The notes under the pieces were generated by a model, which saw nothing but the letters and a program-made list of their open reading frames with translations, did no database searches and was not told the DNA's origin. Position numbers and translations under genes: made by a program. From positions 66,583,564 through 66,647,563 of the forward strand of contig CAMZMU010000040.1 in NCBI GenBank assembly GCA_947311845.1: a DNA stretch of 64,000 nt, written 5' to 3'. Positions within the stretch are counted from its first letter, which is position 1. Every line of letters starts with the position of its first letter. This stretch comes from Poa pratensis (Eukaryota > Streptophyta > Magnoliopsida > Poales > Poaceae). Positions 1 to 10,439 of the stretch are shown here, one piece after another.

Positions 1-1020
1 ACCAAAGGTGTAGGACAGTAGGAGCAGTATTGCTGTCCTGTCTACAGAAGATGATCATATACAATGAGCGAGAGCAATGCATGCCTGGACATCAAAAGCT
101 GCAGTAACAGTATAAAAATGTTGGTAAAAAGACTCACACTGTTCCGATCTAACAAACCACATGGTGCCACTGCTCTGTGTAAGGATGAATTGCAAGAGAA
201 AGCTGTGTAGATTTAGCAATGGTCTCCCAGAGGCAACAAACTGGCTGGGAGACATGAAATGGAAATTTTGGAAAAAAAAATCACAGCGCTTCAACTAATT
301 TGGCAGCCACTGACCACTGAGCCATCCACAGTTGATGCATCAAGTGCTAACTGGACTGCGCACATGCAGGCAGTGAGCTTCAGGCAAGTATTAACACATC
401 ATATGCTTGGTTAAGGATAGCATATGCACGTGAGGTCTCAAAAAGGAGGAGACACTAACTCATATTTTATCATTGTTCAAATGTTTAACAGCAGGCATAA
501 GCATAGCTAATGATTCCCTCGGATAATAAATCATAACTCTGGGTTTATCCACGCTCTGACCTGGTGCACAGAGGCATTCTAGCCCAACATTTTAGCATGG
601 GCCTTTTTCAGATTTATGGCTTCCTTCAGCACCAAACTGGGCCAAATATTCCTATGGTTTATAATGGTTGGGCCAAAGCATATACAACATGGACAGGCTC
701 AGCCTGCTGCCTGTTCCCTTTAACATTTGGTGACACTTTTCCCCCTTCATATACAAACATAGACAGGCCCTAGGCCAAGACTAACTGACTATCTGAGGAG
801 AATTTCTTGGGCTTAAATGCCTAACTTTTATTTCTGATTTATTTATTATTTTCACCGAAAATCTATACAAGGAAAGCCTAAATCAAACCAGAGAGTTCGA
901 TTTATTAAGCTTCGGTGATACTAGTCTTGCTAATACAAAAACATAGGGATTCTATTTAGTGATAGAACTATAGAACACTTCAGTGAATGTTGTGATACGA
1001 AACCGCAAACAGGTAAACAC
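1..1020. other. Intergenic, nothing recognised
   Basis: AT-rich sequence with only short chance ORFs. None has a recognisable domain, splice pattern or codon bias. No terminal repeats or tail of a known mobile element were seen. It may hold part of the flank of a gene to the left of the window. Confidence 0.5.
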
Positions 1021-1136
1021 TAAGAGCATCTTCAACAGGCGCGCTAAACTGGCCGCGCGCGCCAAATAACGGCAATTTCCCGCGCGCGCTGCCAGTTCGC
1101 GCGCTCCAGCACTGGTCAAAGCGGTGCGCGGCGCAG

Positions 1137-1144
1137 TATATATA
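1137..1144 (+). promoter_or_regulatory. TATA box upstream of the AP2 ORF
   Basis: TATATATA lies 105 bp before the ATG at 1249, inside the element and in an otherwise very GC-rich stretch. This is the spacing expected for a core promoter plus a short 5' UTR, so the ORF may carry its own promoter. Inference from position and sequence only. Confidence 0.5.
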
Positions 1145-1248
1145 CCACGGCGTGTCCAGCGCGCGCCACGCAACCGCTTCGTTTCCCTCCCGCGCGCATC
1201 TGGAAAATTCCCCACCGCCCGCAGAGATTCCGCGCCACCGCCATCGCC

Positions 1249-1785
1249 ATGCCTCCGCGCCGCCGCAGCTCGTCCGGCTACCGCGGCGTCCGCGCGCGCC
1301 CCAACGGCACGTACTACGCGGAGATACGGTCCGGCAACGACCGCATCCCGCTAGGGACGTACGGAGCGGCGCACGTGGCCGCCCGCACCTGGGACGCGGC
1401 AGCGTGGCGCCTTGGTCGCTCCCGGCGGCAGATGAACTTCAGCGACGCCCGCAACGCGCAGCAGGCGCAGGAGCTGGCGCCGCCGCCTCAGCTCGTCACC
1501 GACGAAGACCGGCGCATACAGCGCCGGACCCAAGCCCGCCTCCTCGTCTTGGAGAGGGACGAGCTCGCTGTCGCCCGTTGGCGCGCCGCCCACCCGAAAG
1601 AGACCGCCGCTGAAGAAGAGTTTTGGCAAACTCAGGCGAGCGAGCGCGCGGAGCTGCGGGCGCGCAAGGCCGAGGCCGAGGCGCAGCTCAACAACACCAC
1701 TTGGGAGGATGAAGACGAACGGTGGGAGCACCTCATCAGCGAGATCTCCGACTCCTCCGACTCCGACTTCGACTTCGACGAGTAG
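1249..1785 (+). CDS. AP2/ERF-domain protein, transposon-borne
   Basis: A 178-residue ORF with a true ATG, no internal stop and a TAG end, wholly inside the TIR element. Residues ~10-64 form an AP2/ERF DNA-binding domain: YRGVRARPNGTYYAEIR, then PLGTYGAAHVAARTWDAAAW and a closing MNF. The usual WLG and RAYD motifs are altered to PLG and RTWD, so binding specificity may differ from canonical ERFs. The rest is a charged, probably helical segment (about 85-150) and an acidic Ser/Asp/Phe tail (about 158-178) that could act as an activation domain. It resembles a grass family of short AP2 proteins that I recall as highly multiplied in Triticeae. Function, if any, in the host or in transposition is unknown. 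Confidence 0.75.
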   Translation: MPPRRRSSSGYRGVRARPNGTYYAEIRSGNDRIPLGTYGAAHVAARTWDAAAWRLGRSRRQMNFSDARNAQQAQELAPPPQLVTDEDRRIQRRTQARLLVLERDELAVARWRAAHPKETAAEEEFWQTQASERAELRARKAEAEAQLNNTTWEDEDERWEHLISEISDSSDSDFDFDE

Positions 1786-2103
1786 TTTTAGTTTTAGTTC
1801 TAAAATTTGTGTTCCTCGTGTTCCTCTGTTTTCGGTTTTGACGAAGTGTGTTTCTCGTGTTCCTCTGCTATAATAAAATTTCTATTTCAGTCAATTATTT
1901 TTTGTGTTTTTGATCTTGTTTTGGATGGTAAAGGATGCAAAATGTGTTTGTGGCGCGCTATTAGAAAACCTGCTCCTCCGCGCGGTAAAAAATAGCGCGT
2001 CTAGTAAAACAAAACACCTGACCGGCGCGCTAAAACGTTATTTCGGCGTTGCAAAAAAAAATTAGCGCGCGGCGCAACCCCGCGCCTTTTGGAGATGCTC
2101 TAA

Positions 2104-2814
2104 GACGCGACTAGCTTGCTAGCATCAAGGGGCCGAGTAAAAATGGCTGGACCAATAGGCAGTTAGGCACTAACCATGCCGGGCCAAATAAACTATAGTC
2201 TGTATTACTAGAACATACCACTATGACTTAGGGTCGTACAACAAAGTCATTTCCATCTTAGTTTTCATCACAGTTCGAGATTCTTAACAAGACTATGAAC
2301 AAGCTATAGCTGATGCGACAGACACCTGAATCAGTTTTTATCTACTAGTACTTGTTTCAATAATTCGACATAGGTACAGAAACTTCAACTCAGTTTTTTT
2401 CCGGGGGAGAAACTTCAACTCAGTTACGCATGTTGATGGAATATCTACAACCTTAATACAAATCCTAGGCAAGGGAGTTGAAATCTAATTCACCTTTTAT
2501 CATATTCACAATGATCTTTCCAGGAGTAATAATACCATGTTACATTAGAGTTATGTTTATATCCAGTGTCTTTCTCTTCGACTATGTAAAACCAAGAAGG
2601 AGCGATGCCCCTAATTCCCAAGCCTTTAGAATAATATGGGTTCATCTCACAATGATCTTTCCAGGAGGAATAAACAACACTGACGCTATAAATTGTCTAG
2701 AGCAAGTAGAATCAGGAACAGGGATCAAAGTTTTCAGTCAGATATCCACCCGTTTGGAGGAATAACACACACCAGCCAGATAAGCCTAGAATTCGGGGAG
2801 TCGTGACCGTCTGG
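2104..2814. other. 3' flank of the complex I gene
   Basis: No coding signal. Two short direct repeats are visible: AATGATCTTTCCAGGAG near 2510 and 2652, and AACTTCAACTCAGTT near 2381 and 2411. Because the neighbouring gene reads leftward from 3075, the part next to 2815 is probably its 3' UTR. Confidence 0.4.
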
Positions 2815-3075
2815 TTATTCTGCCTCGGCCTCGGCCGCAGCGGCGAGCTCCTGCTGCTGGAGACGCTCGAGGGCCTTCTGGTGCGCCCAGGTCTCGATGG
2901 TGAGGTCGGGCTTAGCGTTGAGACCGACGCCGAGGATGACGACGGTGAGGAAGGACGTGACGTAGCAGGGAAGCTCCCAGTCCTCCCATTTCCGCGACTC
3001 CCCGGGCGGCGGCGGCGTCCGGCTGAAGGCGTGCCCCGGCGTCGTCCACCGCCCCGCGCCGTCCCCGTCCCCCAC
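2815..3075 (-). CDS. Complex I ESSS/NDUFB11-like subunit, start codon lost
   Basis: An 86-codon frame with the order expected of a small inner-membrane subunit of mitochondrial NADH dehydrogenase: a Pro-rich N-terminus (RWTTPGHAFSRTPPPPGESR), KWEDWELPCY, one transmembrane helix at about 38-56 (YVTSFLTVVILGVGLNAK), then DLTIETWAHQKALERLQQQE and an Ala/Glu tail. I recall this pattern from plant proteins annotated as the ESSS subunit (NDUFB11-like); that identification is from memory. The frame begins with GTG (3073-3075) where ATG is expected, and no in-frame ATG was found upstream. An ATG frame just upstream (from 3151) encodes an Arg/Ala/Ser-rich stretch like a targeting peptide but is in another phase. 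So either the start codon was lost or there is a frameshift. Intronless here. A copia-type element sits about 390 bp upstream. Confidence 0.6.
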   Translation of the reverse strand: MGDGDGAGRWTTPGHAFSRTPPPPGESRKWEDWELPCYVTSFLTVVILGVGLNAKPDLTIETWAHQKALERLQQQELAAAAEAEAE

Positions 3076-3198
3076 CGCGCACGCGAGACGCCGCGCGGAG
3101 CCGCGCGCGCAGCATGCCGCCGGCAGCCGTGGCCGTTGAGATCGCCCGCATCGAAGCAGTGAAGAATGCAGAGGAGGGCGAAATCTGGAAAAAGACGA

Positions 3199-3294
3199 TG
3201 GGCTTCGGGAAGTTAATTGGGCTACTAATTTTGTCTGGCCTGGTTGGGAATAAGGAATTTATTTTAATGGCCTGGTCTTGGATTTAACTGGGCC
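3199..3294. promoter_or_regulatory. Site II (TGGGCY) cluster upstream of the complex I gene
   Basis: Three TGGGCC/T hexamers lie at 3199-3204, 3218-3223 and 3289-3294, about 125-220 bp upstream of the gene start. Site II elements of this type bind TCP factors and are enriched in promoters of plant nuclear genes for mitochondrial proteins. Their presence fits the complex I assignment. The sequence shows the motifs; the regulatory role is inferred. Confidence 0.45.
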
Positions 3295-3464
3295 GGCTGG
3301 AAGCCTCAGTGTGCAACGATAATATTGTTCAGGATGCTTTCTCGGAAAGAAAAAATGTGGTTGTTAAGATGCTTCGCTTTCTGATCTGCAAAAGAAAAGC
3401 ATAAAGAATGAAGGCAAATGTGGTCCAAATTTCCAATGCATGTGCAAGAACGGACAGTGCTCAG

Positions 3465-3929
3465 TGTTAGATTTAATTCCTCTTTAGGGAGGACAGGAAC
3501 GTATACTGATTGCAAAATAGAACACCTAATAGATCTTAACAGAGGGATTAGGGGATGCTTACAGGTAATTGGAGCAGATGGTATTGCCTGCTTGATGCAG
3601 GCAGGACTTGCGGTCGAGGTAGATGAAGCAGGGGTGCCGTGGTCGAGAGGGAAGCCCATGGGCGCCGGCAGCACAACCCTCCTGGTGGCTGCGGTGGTCG
3701 TCGGTCTTCTATTCCTCTAGCGTACCTTCTGGATCGGTAGTTAGGATTTCCTATCTGTTAGCGCGAGAGCCCAACAACAGAAGGAGTCCTCCTTTTATAT
3801 GTGTGTCGCTAGGGAATAGGGACCTAAACCAAATAAACGTTAGTCCACACCTCCGATCATGGTGTGTACGTGGGAGCCCAGCTCCCCCATATCTCTCGGT
3901 TTGTTATAACTGAAAGATCAATTCCAACA
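3465..3929 (-). repeat. 3' LTR of the copia-type LARD
   Basis: 465 bp beginning TGTTAG and ending CCAACA. The minus strand shows a TATA box (TATAAAAGG, 3792-3800). Nearly identical to the copy at 9029-9486. Confidence 0.85.
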
Positions 3930-3944
3930 TTCTCCCCCTTGATC
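3930..3944 (-). other. Polypurine tract of the LARD
   Basis: Read on the minus strand, GATCAAGGGGGAGAA directly precedes the LTR, the position and composition of a plus-strand priming site. Confidence 0.7.
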
Positions 3945-5840
3945 GTAAGGATAACAAACATCATAAGCCCACTCTCGATAGAAAGATTATACCAAAACAA
4001 GGTGTTACAATGGCCAATGAAATGCCACTGAACCTCAATGCTCATAGCATGTCTTAATATATCGAAATGGAAAACTTTATACTTTATGAGAGTTGGTTTA
4101 TTCGATGGTCCTTATTTCCAGAATCAAAAGGCTTTCCAGCAACCCATGCCAGCAACTTAATCTTAAAATTGGGTGGTAAGCCTTCAAGTAACGGATCCGT
4201 AAAAAAAACATATAAATCTTATTTATATGCTTAATATCAATAGCTTGATTCTGGATTCTATCTTTCACAACACGAAACATGTTGTCAATGGTTTTGGCAA
4301 CACCATTTGACTTGTTGTTACTCGCATAGAAGACTACGTTTTCATATTGTAGTGGGTGGTTTAGAAATGCTGTCTACCACCATAATTTTGGGATTAAAAC
4401 TTCTTGACATACAACCTGCTCTTTAGCCTCTTTAACATGCCACATGATAAATTGCATCATTACTAATGCCAATAAAATAATTCTGGAGCTTTTCCACGAT
4501 AAAACTCCATATGCGAGGGTGTGGATGTAACTTAACGTGGAAACTTTAATATCCACACACATCTCGCAGAAACAATGTCTAAATAACCCACGATAACGAG
4601 GTTACCAGACTTCTTATTAGTGAGCATGTAAACTTTATTTTCTTGCATATATGCAAGACTTTTGGCGGCCTTTACTGTGGTCCACTTCTGGACTTTCTTA
4701 AATATTTGCCAATTATCCCGATCAATAAATAGGGCGTGTTCATACTTGAATACTTATATTGCTTCTGACAGCTGAAGCATAAGGAACCGACATTATCTGA
4801 TCAGCTCATAATGGTTCCTTGGACACTAAAGTGTCCACCTTTATTGCCCTTAACTTTATTAGCAGGTGCGATAGAGTACTAATGCAAAATAATTTCTTTT
4901 GTACTCTATCGACGTATGTCATCATAATAAACTTATATTCCTTTTGGACCTACATCTTGGCGAAACTCACTACAAACAAAGTATGAGGCATTGCCAAGAT
5001 CCTTTATGCCTTAAAGAAGATAGAAATTTCTTGGATAACCAAAAATATTCCATCTTCATAAGGTAGTAAACTCACTCCCCCTCGTCTTTATGGTATGAGT
5101 GTCATAACGCTCGTCTTATTTCATAATTGAAATTCTTTAGGCAACATACCTTATGTTAAATTCAATTGTATGACAAAACTTTACGGTTGAGTCATACATA
5201 CATTCTTAACTTAGTCAACACAAGAGCATGTTACAATAATAAACACAAGCGTCATACATTACTCACTGAGGAAACTCTATTGAGTTCCATACATCATTAG
5301 AGCCACATGGCTCTAAGATGATCATTGACACACATTATGAATCACAAGGAAATTGTTGAGTATCAACACCAAGTGTCGCATTAGGTATTTCTTCTCAACT
5401 TACCTGATGCATATGAACGAAAATCTAATGGAGTTATCCTTAAGATTCATGTTCATATGCTTCGGGTTTCCTTATAATCACTTTATTTAGAAGATGGAAA
5501 ATGTATCCAAATCTCGATAACAATCATTTCAGTTCATAACCACAACACCGTTGGGCAGAAGGTGGAAAAGAACTTCATGAGCTGCGACACATGATCATAA
5601 AACGACGTTGGTCAGAAATATAACCATGAGCCACATGATACTGACAAACTTGCTACTTAAGTGGAGCGTGACACGTGATCATAAACAACGTTGGTTAGAA
5701 ATATAACCACGAGCCACATCTTAATCAACGTTAGATTAGCAAGCTTGTCACTTTAACATTCATGTGTGCTTCATAATCCTCATAAGGGAATAAATCCACA
5801 TTAACTCGATAGAACGAGTCATAACATTCTTCACTATAAT

Positions 5841-6031
5841 CATTCATTCTCCAAAATAAGACTTCTCGTTGGTTCCATCCTACTTGGAGAATTATTACAT
5901 TCAACTTTTCTCATATTTAATGAGACATTCCATTGTCATTCATTCTCCAAAATACGATTTCTCGTTGGTTCCATCCTACTTGGAGAATTAATACATTCAT
6001 CTTTTCTCATATTTAATGAGACATTCCATTC
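5841..6031. repeat. 96-bp tandem duplication in the LARD interior
   Basis: The segment starting CATTCATTCTCCAAAATA at 5841 is repeated from 5937 with few differences (for example GACTTCTCG versus GATTTCTCG). Related fragments of the same wording occur near 7690-7740 (AATCTCGTTGGTTC). It lies in the non-coding interior, and no function is suggested by sequence. Confidence 0.7.
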
Positions 6032-9015
6032 TCCCCCTCGAAATGTGGTAAACATGACCACAATTTCGACGAGGTCTCATTATTCACTATCATCTTATAA
6101 GAGTGCCATGGCACATATCATTAGACAATTCATTCATAGAGGACATAAATATTCTCACACATGGTAAGACAACATCAAAAGGTTGCATTACAAAGAACAA
6201 AAGGTTCATATGAATAAACAAATGTCTTCTAATGCTTTATTCTTTATTGTCCTCATAGCAAAACCCCTTAAACCCCATTTTAAATGGGTAATACATCCTT
6301 AAAATATTCCTCAATAGAGGCCAAATACTCTTTAGCATATACTGAGTCGGGAATTGCATTCTTTATCTCAGAGGAGATGGTATGCTTTATCATAAGGAGT
6401 GAAACACAGTTCGACTTCTCCCACTCAACTGCACTTTGGTCATACTTTTACATCTCCTTAGCAGAATTCAAATAAATGAACCCTACATCATGGTCCATTG
6501 CCGAAGCAAAGACAACACATCTTTATGAGCATCCATAATAAACATAAAACTTGAATTGATCTAAAACAAGACAAGCTAATCATGTTCTAATCCGTATCAC
6601 CGTTGGGCTGAAAACGGAAAAGAGTACTCATACAAAAATGGGACATGACAATAATCAATGCTGGTCAGAATACTGTCATGTACCACAAAACTTATGCTCA
6701 CAAATGGAAACTCAAATCAAAACTTCTCTTTTTGACCATAGAGACTTAAAACACATAATGATCAGCAAACTCTTTTGCTAAATTAATAGCCAACACTAAA
6801 ACACCAATACATGATGCATTCCAAATGTGTTATAACACATGGAATCATAATTCATCACTGATCATCGTGCATTAAACTTTGACATCATAATTTCAATAAC
6901 ATCATTAAAACATGTCAAATCTTTATCATTAAAACTTTCAATGACATGATAACTTCTCATCATGACATCTCACCGAGTAAACAATAGATTGACATCCTCA
7001 GAGAAAATGACATTATAAACATTCTCCAAATAAATTTGGATATTACATCATGGTCTCACCAAAAAAAAAACTTTGAATAGTCAATAAATGACAACTTATG
7101 ACCATGATATCACAATAAAATTATCTAAACATCCTTGTTCAGAGAATCATCATGCCGAGCCTTCATCACCTTCTGTCAGTGCATGTCAATAAAGACATTA
7201 ATGCATCTGACATAATACTTTAGCATTATGACTCATCATTATAAGGCTGCATAGTGCGTTGCGGAAAAACGAACCACACAGCCATGAACATTTTCTTTAA
7301 GGTGGCCTCAACCCTTTAGAGATGATCACGTCATTAATAAACGCCATAAACATGGCATCAACATAAAACTTAATTCTCAATAAAAATCTCCGAACAAAAA
7401 TTCCAGAAACTTTAGAGAGATACTCATAATTGTGCTCAAAATAAAGATCATCTCATAACATTCATAACTTATCCCTCTTAAAATCTAGGCATTTTCCGAT
7501 ATAAACAGTGCATAAAACTTTATTTGAAAACTTTAAACCCAATAAATGCACTTAAATCTAGAAAGGCCTAAATACTTTATCATACAAAAGGGCCAACATC
7601 ATTCTCAGATTAAATATCAATTATACCTTAATAATTCTCAACATTCATTGATATTTAAAATGATACTCATCCTTAAAACACATTGAATATTCCAAATAAA
7701 AAATCTCGTTGGTTCATTTTTATCTAGAATGACAATGTGTTTCTAGCCATATTCAGGCACTCATTTTCTGTATTTAAAACAGTGCATAAAAACTTAATCA
7801 GGAAACTTAAATAATGCACTGCAATAAAAAACAGAAACTTAAAACAGAGGAAATTCGGACAGAAAATCCCACTGCAGCCCAGTCCAAGAACTTAATCAAA
7901 TTCTGGGCTAACTTAAACCTGGACCGAAGCCCATCTCATATTTAGCCCGAGAAAAGACCCCGAGGCCCATAACCTTCCCGCAGCGAGAACAACCGTTGGA
8001 TGAAATCCAACGACTGCCCACGCTCCACGGTGCAACAAAAGGGGTTCCCGGTCAAAATCCCTAACCCTACACCATTTCTTTCTTTCCCTCCCCGTGTTCT
8101 TCGCTCTGCGTGAGAGAGTGAAGCGGCGCCGATGGCGACCACGCTGCCCTGCAGCGATTTCCGGCGGCCGAAGCTCACCCATACCCGGCGGCGCGGTGGC
8201 TCCGCTCGGCGGAGCAGCGTGCAGCGGAGTGAATCCCGCGCGCTGCTCTGTCGAGCGTGGCCCGTGCGTCGCGTTCGGTAGTTTCGAGGGAGATGGTGCG
8301 CTTCGGCGAGGCGGCGTCCTTTCGTCGGCCAAGGCGATGACCGGCGCGGCGGCCGAAGACGCGTGCGTCTCTTCCGCGCCAAGCGCATCTTCCGCGCGTC
8401 CTCTCCGATGGGAGGGAACGGCGTCGTAGGGCCATCGCCCTAGTGCAGCGCTGGTGCTGCACGGACCCGAAGGTGGAGGCGACGGTCCAGCTTCATACTC
8501 GGTTAGTTCCCGATCTAAAACTTGTGCAATTTGGGGTTCATCCGAAATGGGGTTTTGGCTAGGGTCACGGTTCGGGCAGGAGGGGATTTTTCATTTTCTT
8601 GCCAATTTCGTACTCCCCTCCTTCTAATTGCTTGCTAAAACTGAATAAAAGCTTCGGTTTAATCAAAATTAATTAACCCTGACATGAATTTGACCTTTAA
8701 CTTTTGATTTGGGTTAATTAATCATGATTAACTTGTATAATTGGGCTCTGTCCCGAAGCAAACTTGATATGATTGATACATTAGCATGCATACATGGTCT
8801 AATCTGAGACATAAACATCACAATCATGACTAAAACTTTATCTTTAGAATTAATCCAAAGGCAATTATGCATGCACATGTGCTAACAGTACAACATCAGA
8901 TTATAAAACTTCCGGTTAGCACTTAAAATACTTCAAAAGCATGCACATCCAGATTTAGGCTTGAGGCTAAACAAGATCCCCTAATCATACTTAGGGTTCT
9001 AATGCAATCAGATCC

Positions 9016-9028
9016 GCTCTGATACCAA
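9016..9028 (-). other. Primer-binding site (initiator tRNA-Met type)
   Basis: The minus strand reads TTGGTATCAGAGC immediately after the 5' LTR, the complement of the 3' end of plant initiator tRNA-Met, as in most copia elements. It fixes the element's orientation. Confidence 0.85.
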
Positions 9029-9486
9029 TGTTAGATTTAATTCCTCTTTAGGGAGGACAGGAACGTATACTGATTGCAAATAGAACACCTAATAGATCTT
9101 AACAGAGGGATTAGGGGATGCTTACAGGTAATTGGAGCAGATGGTATTGCCTGCTTGATGCAGGCAGGACTTGCGGTCGAGGTAGATGAAGCAGGGGTGC
9201 CGTGGTCGAGAGGGAAGCCCATGGGCGCCGGCAGCACAACCCTCCTGGTGGCTGCGGTGGTCGTCGGTCTTCTATTCCTCTAGCGTACCTTCTGGATCGG
9301 TAGTTAGGATTTCCTATCTGTTAGCGCGAGAGCCCAACAACAGAAGGAGTCCTCCTTTTATATGTGTCGCTAGGGAATAGGAACCTAAACCAAATAATAG
9401 TCCACACCTCCGATCATGGTGTGTACGTGGGAGCCCAGCTCCCCCATATCTCTCGGTTTGTTATAACTGAAAGATCAATTCCAACA
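9029..9486 (-). repeat. 5' LTR of the copia-type LARD
   Basis: 458 bp, TGTTAG...CCAACA, with a TATA box on the minus strand (TATAAAAGG, 9354-9363). Compared with the left LTR it shows one substitution and deletions of 1, 2 and 4 bp. Confidence 0.85.
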
Positions 9487-9491
9487 CTCAG

Positions 9492-9873
9492 ATCTTGAGC
9501 TGGAAATAAACTGTAGTAATCCGCAACGATAAGCTGTCAAAGTTCAGGAAGGAAAAGCCCTGCATGTGTAGTCTGTCCGTTCATCGGTCGCCTAGAATTT
9601 ATAGTCCTCCAGTGCAGTATTTTCATTGTTGTGGAACACGACAGGAGCAGCACTTAGCAAATAGCAACGGAATAATGCAGCTGCACTAATTACTCTGCAG
9701 TGTTGTTTAAGGAATAGGACAACCGACCAGGAAACTGGGCTAGATAACTGGTGGAAGTAATGACAGAGCAGCCAAAATCACATTCCGGTGATTATGCAGC
9801 AAAACTTCATAACCTTCTTCTTGGTCATGTTTTCTGTTTCTATGATGTATTGATGTCGATACGCGCTAGCAGC
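9492..9873. other. Non-coding flank
   Basis: This continues the sequence interrupted by the LARD. No gene, repeat or structural feature was recognised. Confidence 0.4.
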
Positions 9874-9875
9874 TA

Positions 9876-10161
9876 CTCACTCCGTTTTTTAATACTCCCT
9901 CCGATCCATATTAGTGGGCATAACTTTGTCTAAATTCATATGTATCTAGTTAAATATTTAGACTAGATACATGTGTATCTACACAAAGTTGTGCCCACTA
10001 ATATGGATTGGAGGGAGTATAAGATGTTTTAGCTTTCCCACATGTTGGCTAGGTGCACACCCAAATACATGTACATACACATTAAAACATGTCTACATAC
10101 ATGTTGACACATGTGAATGTGGACCAAACCTAAAACATCTTATATTTATACACGGAGGGAG
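9876..10161. mobile_element. Stowaway MITE interrupted by another Stowaway
   Basis: TA target sites lie at 9874-9875 and 10162-10163. The left end reads CTCACTCCGTTTTTTAATA; the right end in reverse complement reads CTCCCTCCGTGTATAAATAT. The element resumes after the inner insertion with TAAGATGTTTTAG, matching CTAAAACATCTTA near the right end. Tc1/mariner-type non-autonomous element without coding content. Confidence 0.8.
9895..10017. mobile_element. Inner Stowaway MITE (Thalos-like)
   Basis: 123 bp with TA duplications at 9893-9894 and 10018-10019. The ends CTCCCTCCGATCCATATTAG and CTAATATGGATTGGAGGGAG form a near-perfect inverted repeat. It sits near the left end of the older Stowaway element. 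Confidence 0.85.
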
Positions 10162-10439
10162 TAGTAGCTGAAGCGCAACTGTGGAAGCAAACGTGCATAG
10201 TCAGAGGAACACTGTATATATCTTCTTTTACATGGACAGTGTATGTCTGTATATATCTTTCTTTTTGGCGGGTAATGTCTGTATATATGCTTAACTTCTT
10301 GCAAGCTCTAATTTCTTTTGGCATGCAAGTGCTTGTAGAATTGTACAATCCAAACTTCACTTAAAATAGCAGCACAATCTAGAGGCCAACTAAATCACAA
10401 ACAAAAGAAAGAAGAAAACTATGAAGTGGAAAGCCGTTT

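Larger units (their letters stand above)
1021..2103 (+). mobile_element. PIF/Harbinger-type TIR element carrying an AP2 gene
   Basis: The element body is 1024-2100 (1077 bp), flanked by the 3-bp target duplication TAA (1021-1023 and 2101-2103). The left end reads GAGCATCTTCAACAGGCGCG; the right end in reverse complement reads GAGCATCTCCAAAAGGCGCG, an imperfect terminal inverted repeat. A TAA/TTA target site and GAGCATCTCC-type ends are typical of grass PIF/Harbinger (Tourist-like) elements. No transposase is present, so it would need one in trans. The interior is extremely GC-rich (repeated GCGCGC) and holds one ORF at 1249-1785. Assignment to the superfamily is inference from ends and TSD. 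Confidence 0.8.
3465..9486 (-). mobile_element. Copia-type non-coding LTR element (LARD), recent
   Basis: A complete element on the minus strand: LTRs at 3465-3929 and 9029-9486, 5-bp TSD CTCAG (3460-3464 and 9487-9491), primer-binding site next to the right LTR and polypurine tract next to the left LTR. The ~5.1-kb interior is AT-rich and has no gag, protease, RT, RNase H or integrase in any frame, so it is a large retrotransposon derivative that would need another element's proteins. A GC-rich block at about 7930-8460 has open frames but no recognised domain and no convincing ATG. The two LTRs differ by one substitution and three small indels, so insertion was recent. Confidence 0.85.

Noticed and set aside
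3418..3720. Open frame with a hydrophobic C-terminus across the left LTR, repeated in the right LTR
   Set aside because: It lies within an LTR, begins in flanking sequence, shows no conserved domain, and the transcription signals of the LTR are on the other strand.
7913..8462. Overlapping open frames on both strands in a GC-rich block of the LARD
   Set aside because: The frames start with non-ATG codons, overlap in several phases and have Arg/Pro/Ser-rich composition expected from GC-rich DNA; no gag-like domain was seen.
9016..9028. Possible tRNA fragment (initiator Met)
   Set aside because: Only the 13-nt complement of the tRNA 3' end is present, immediately next to an LTR, so it is a primer-binding site and not a tRNA gene.
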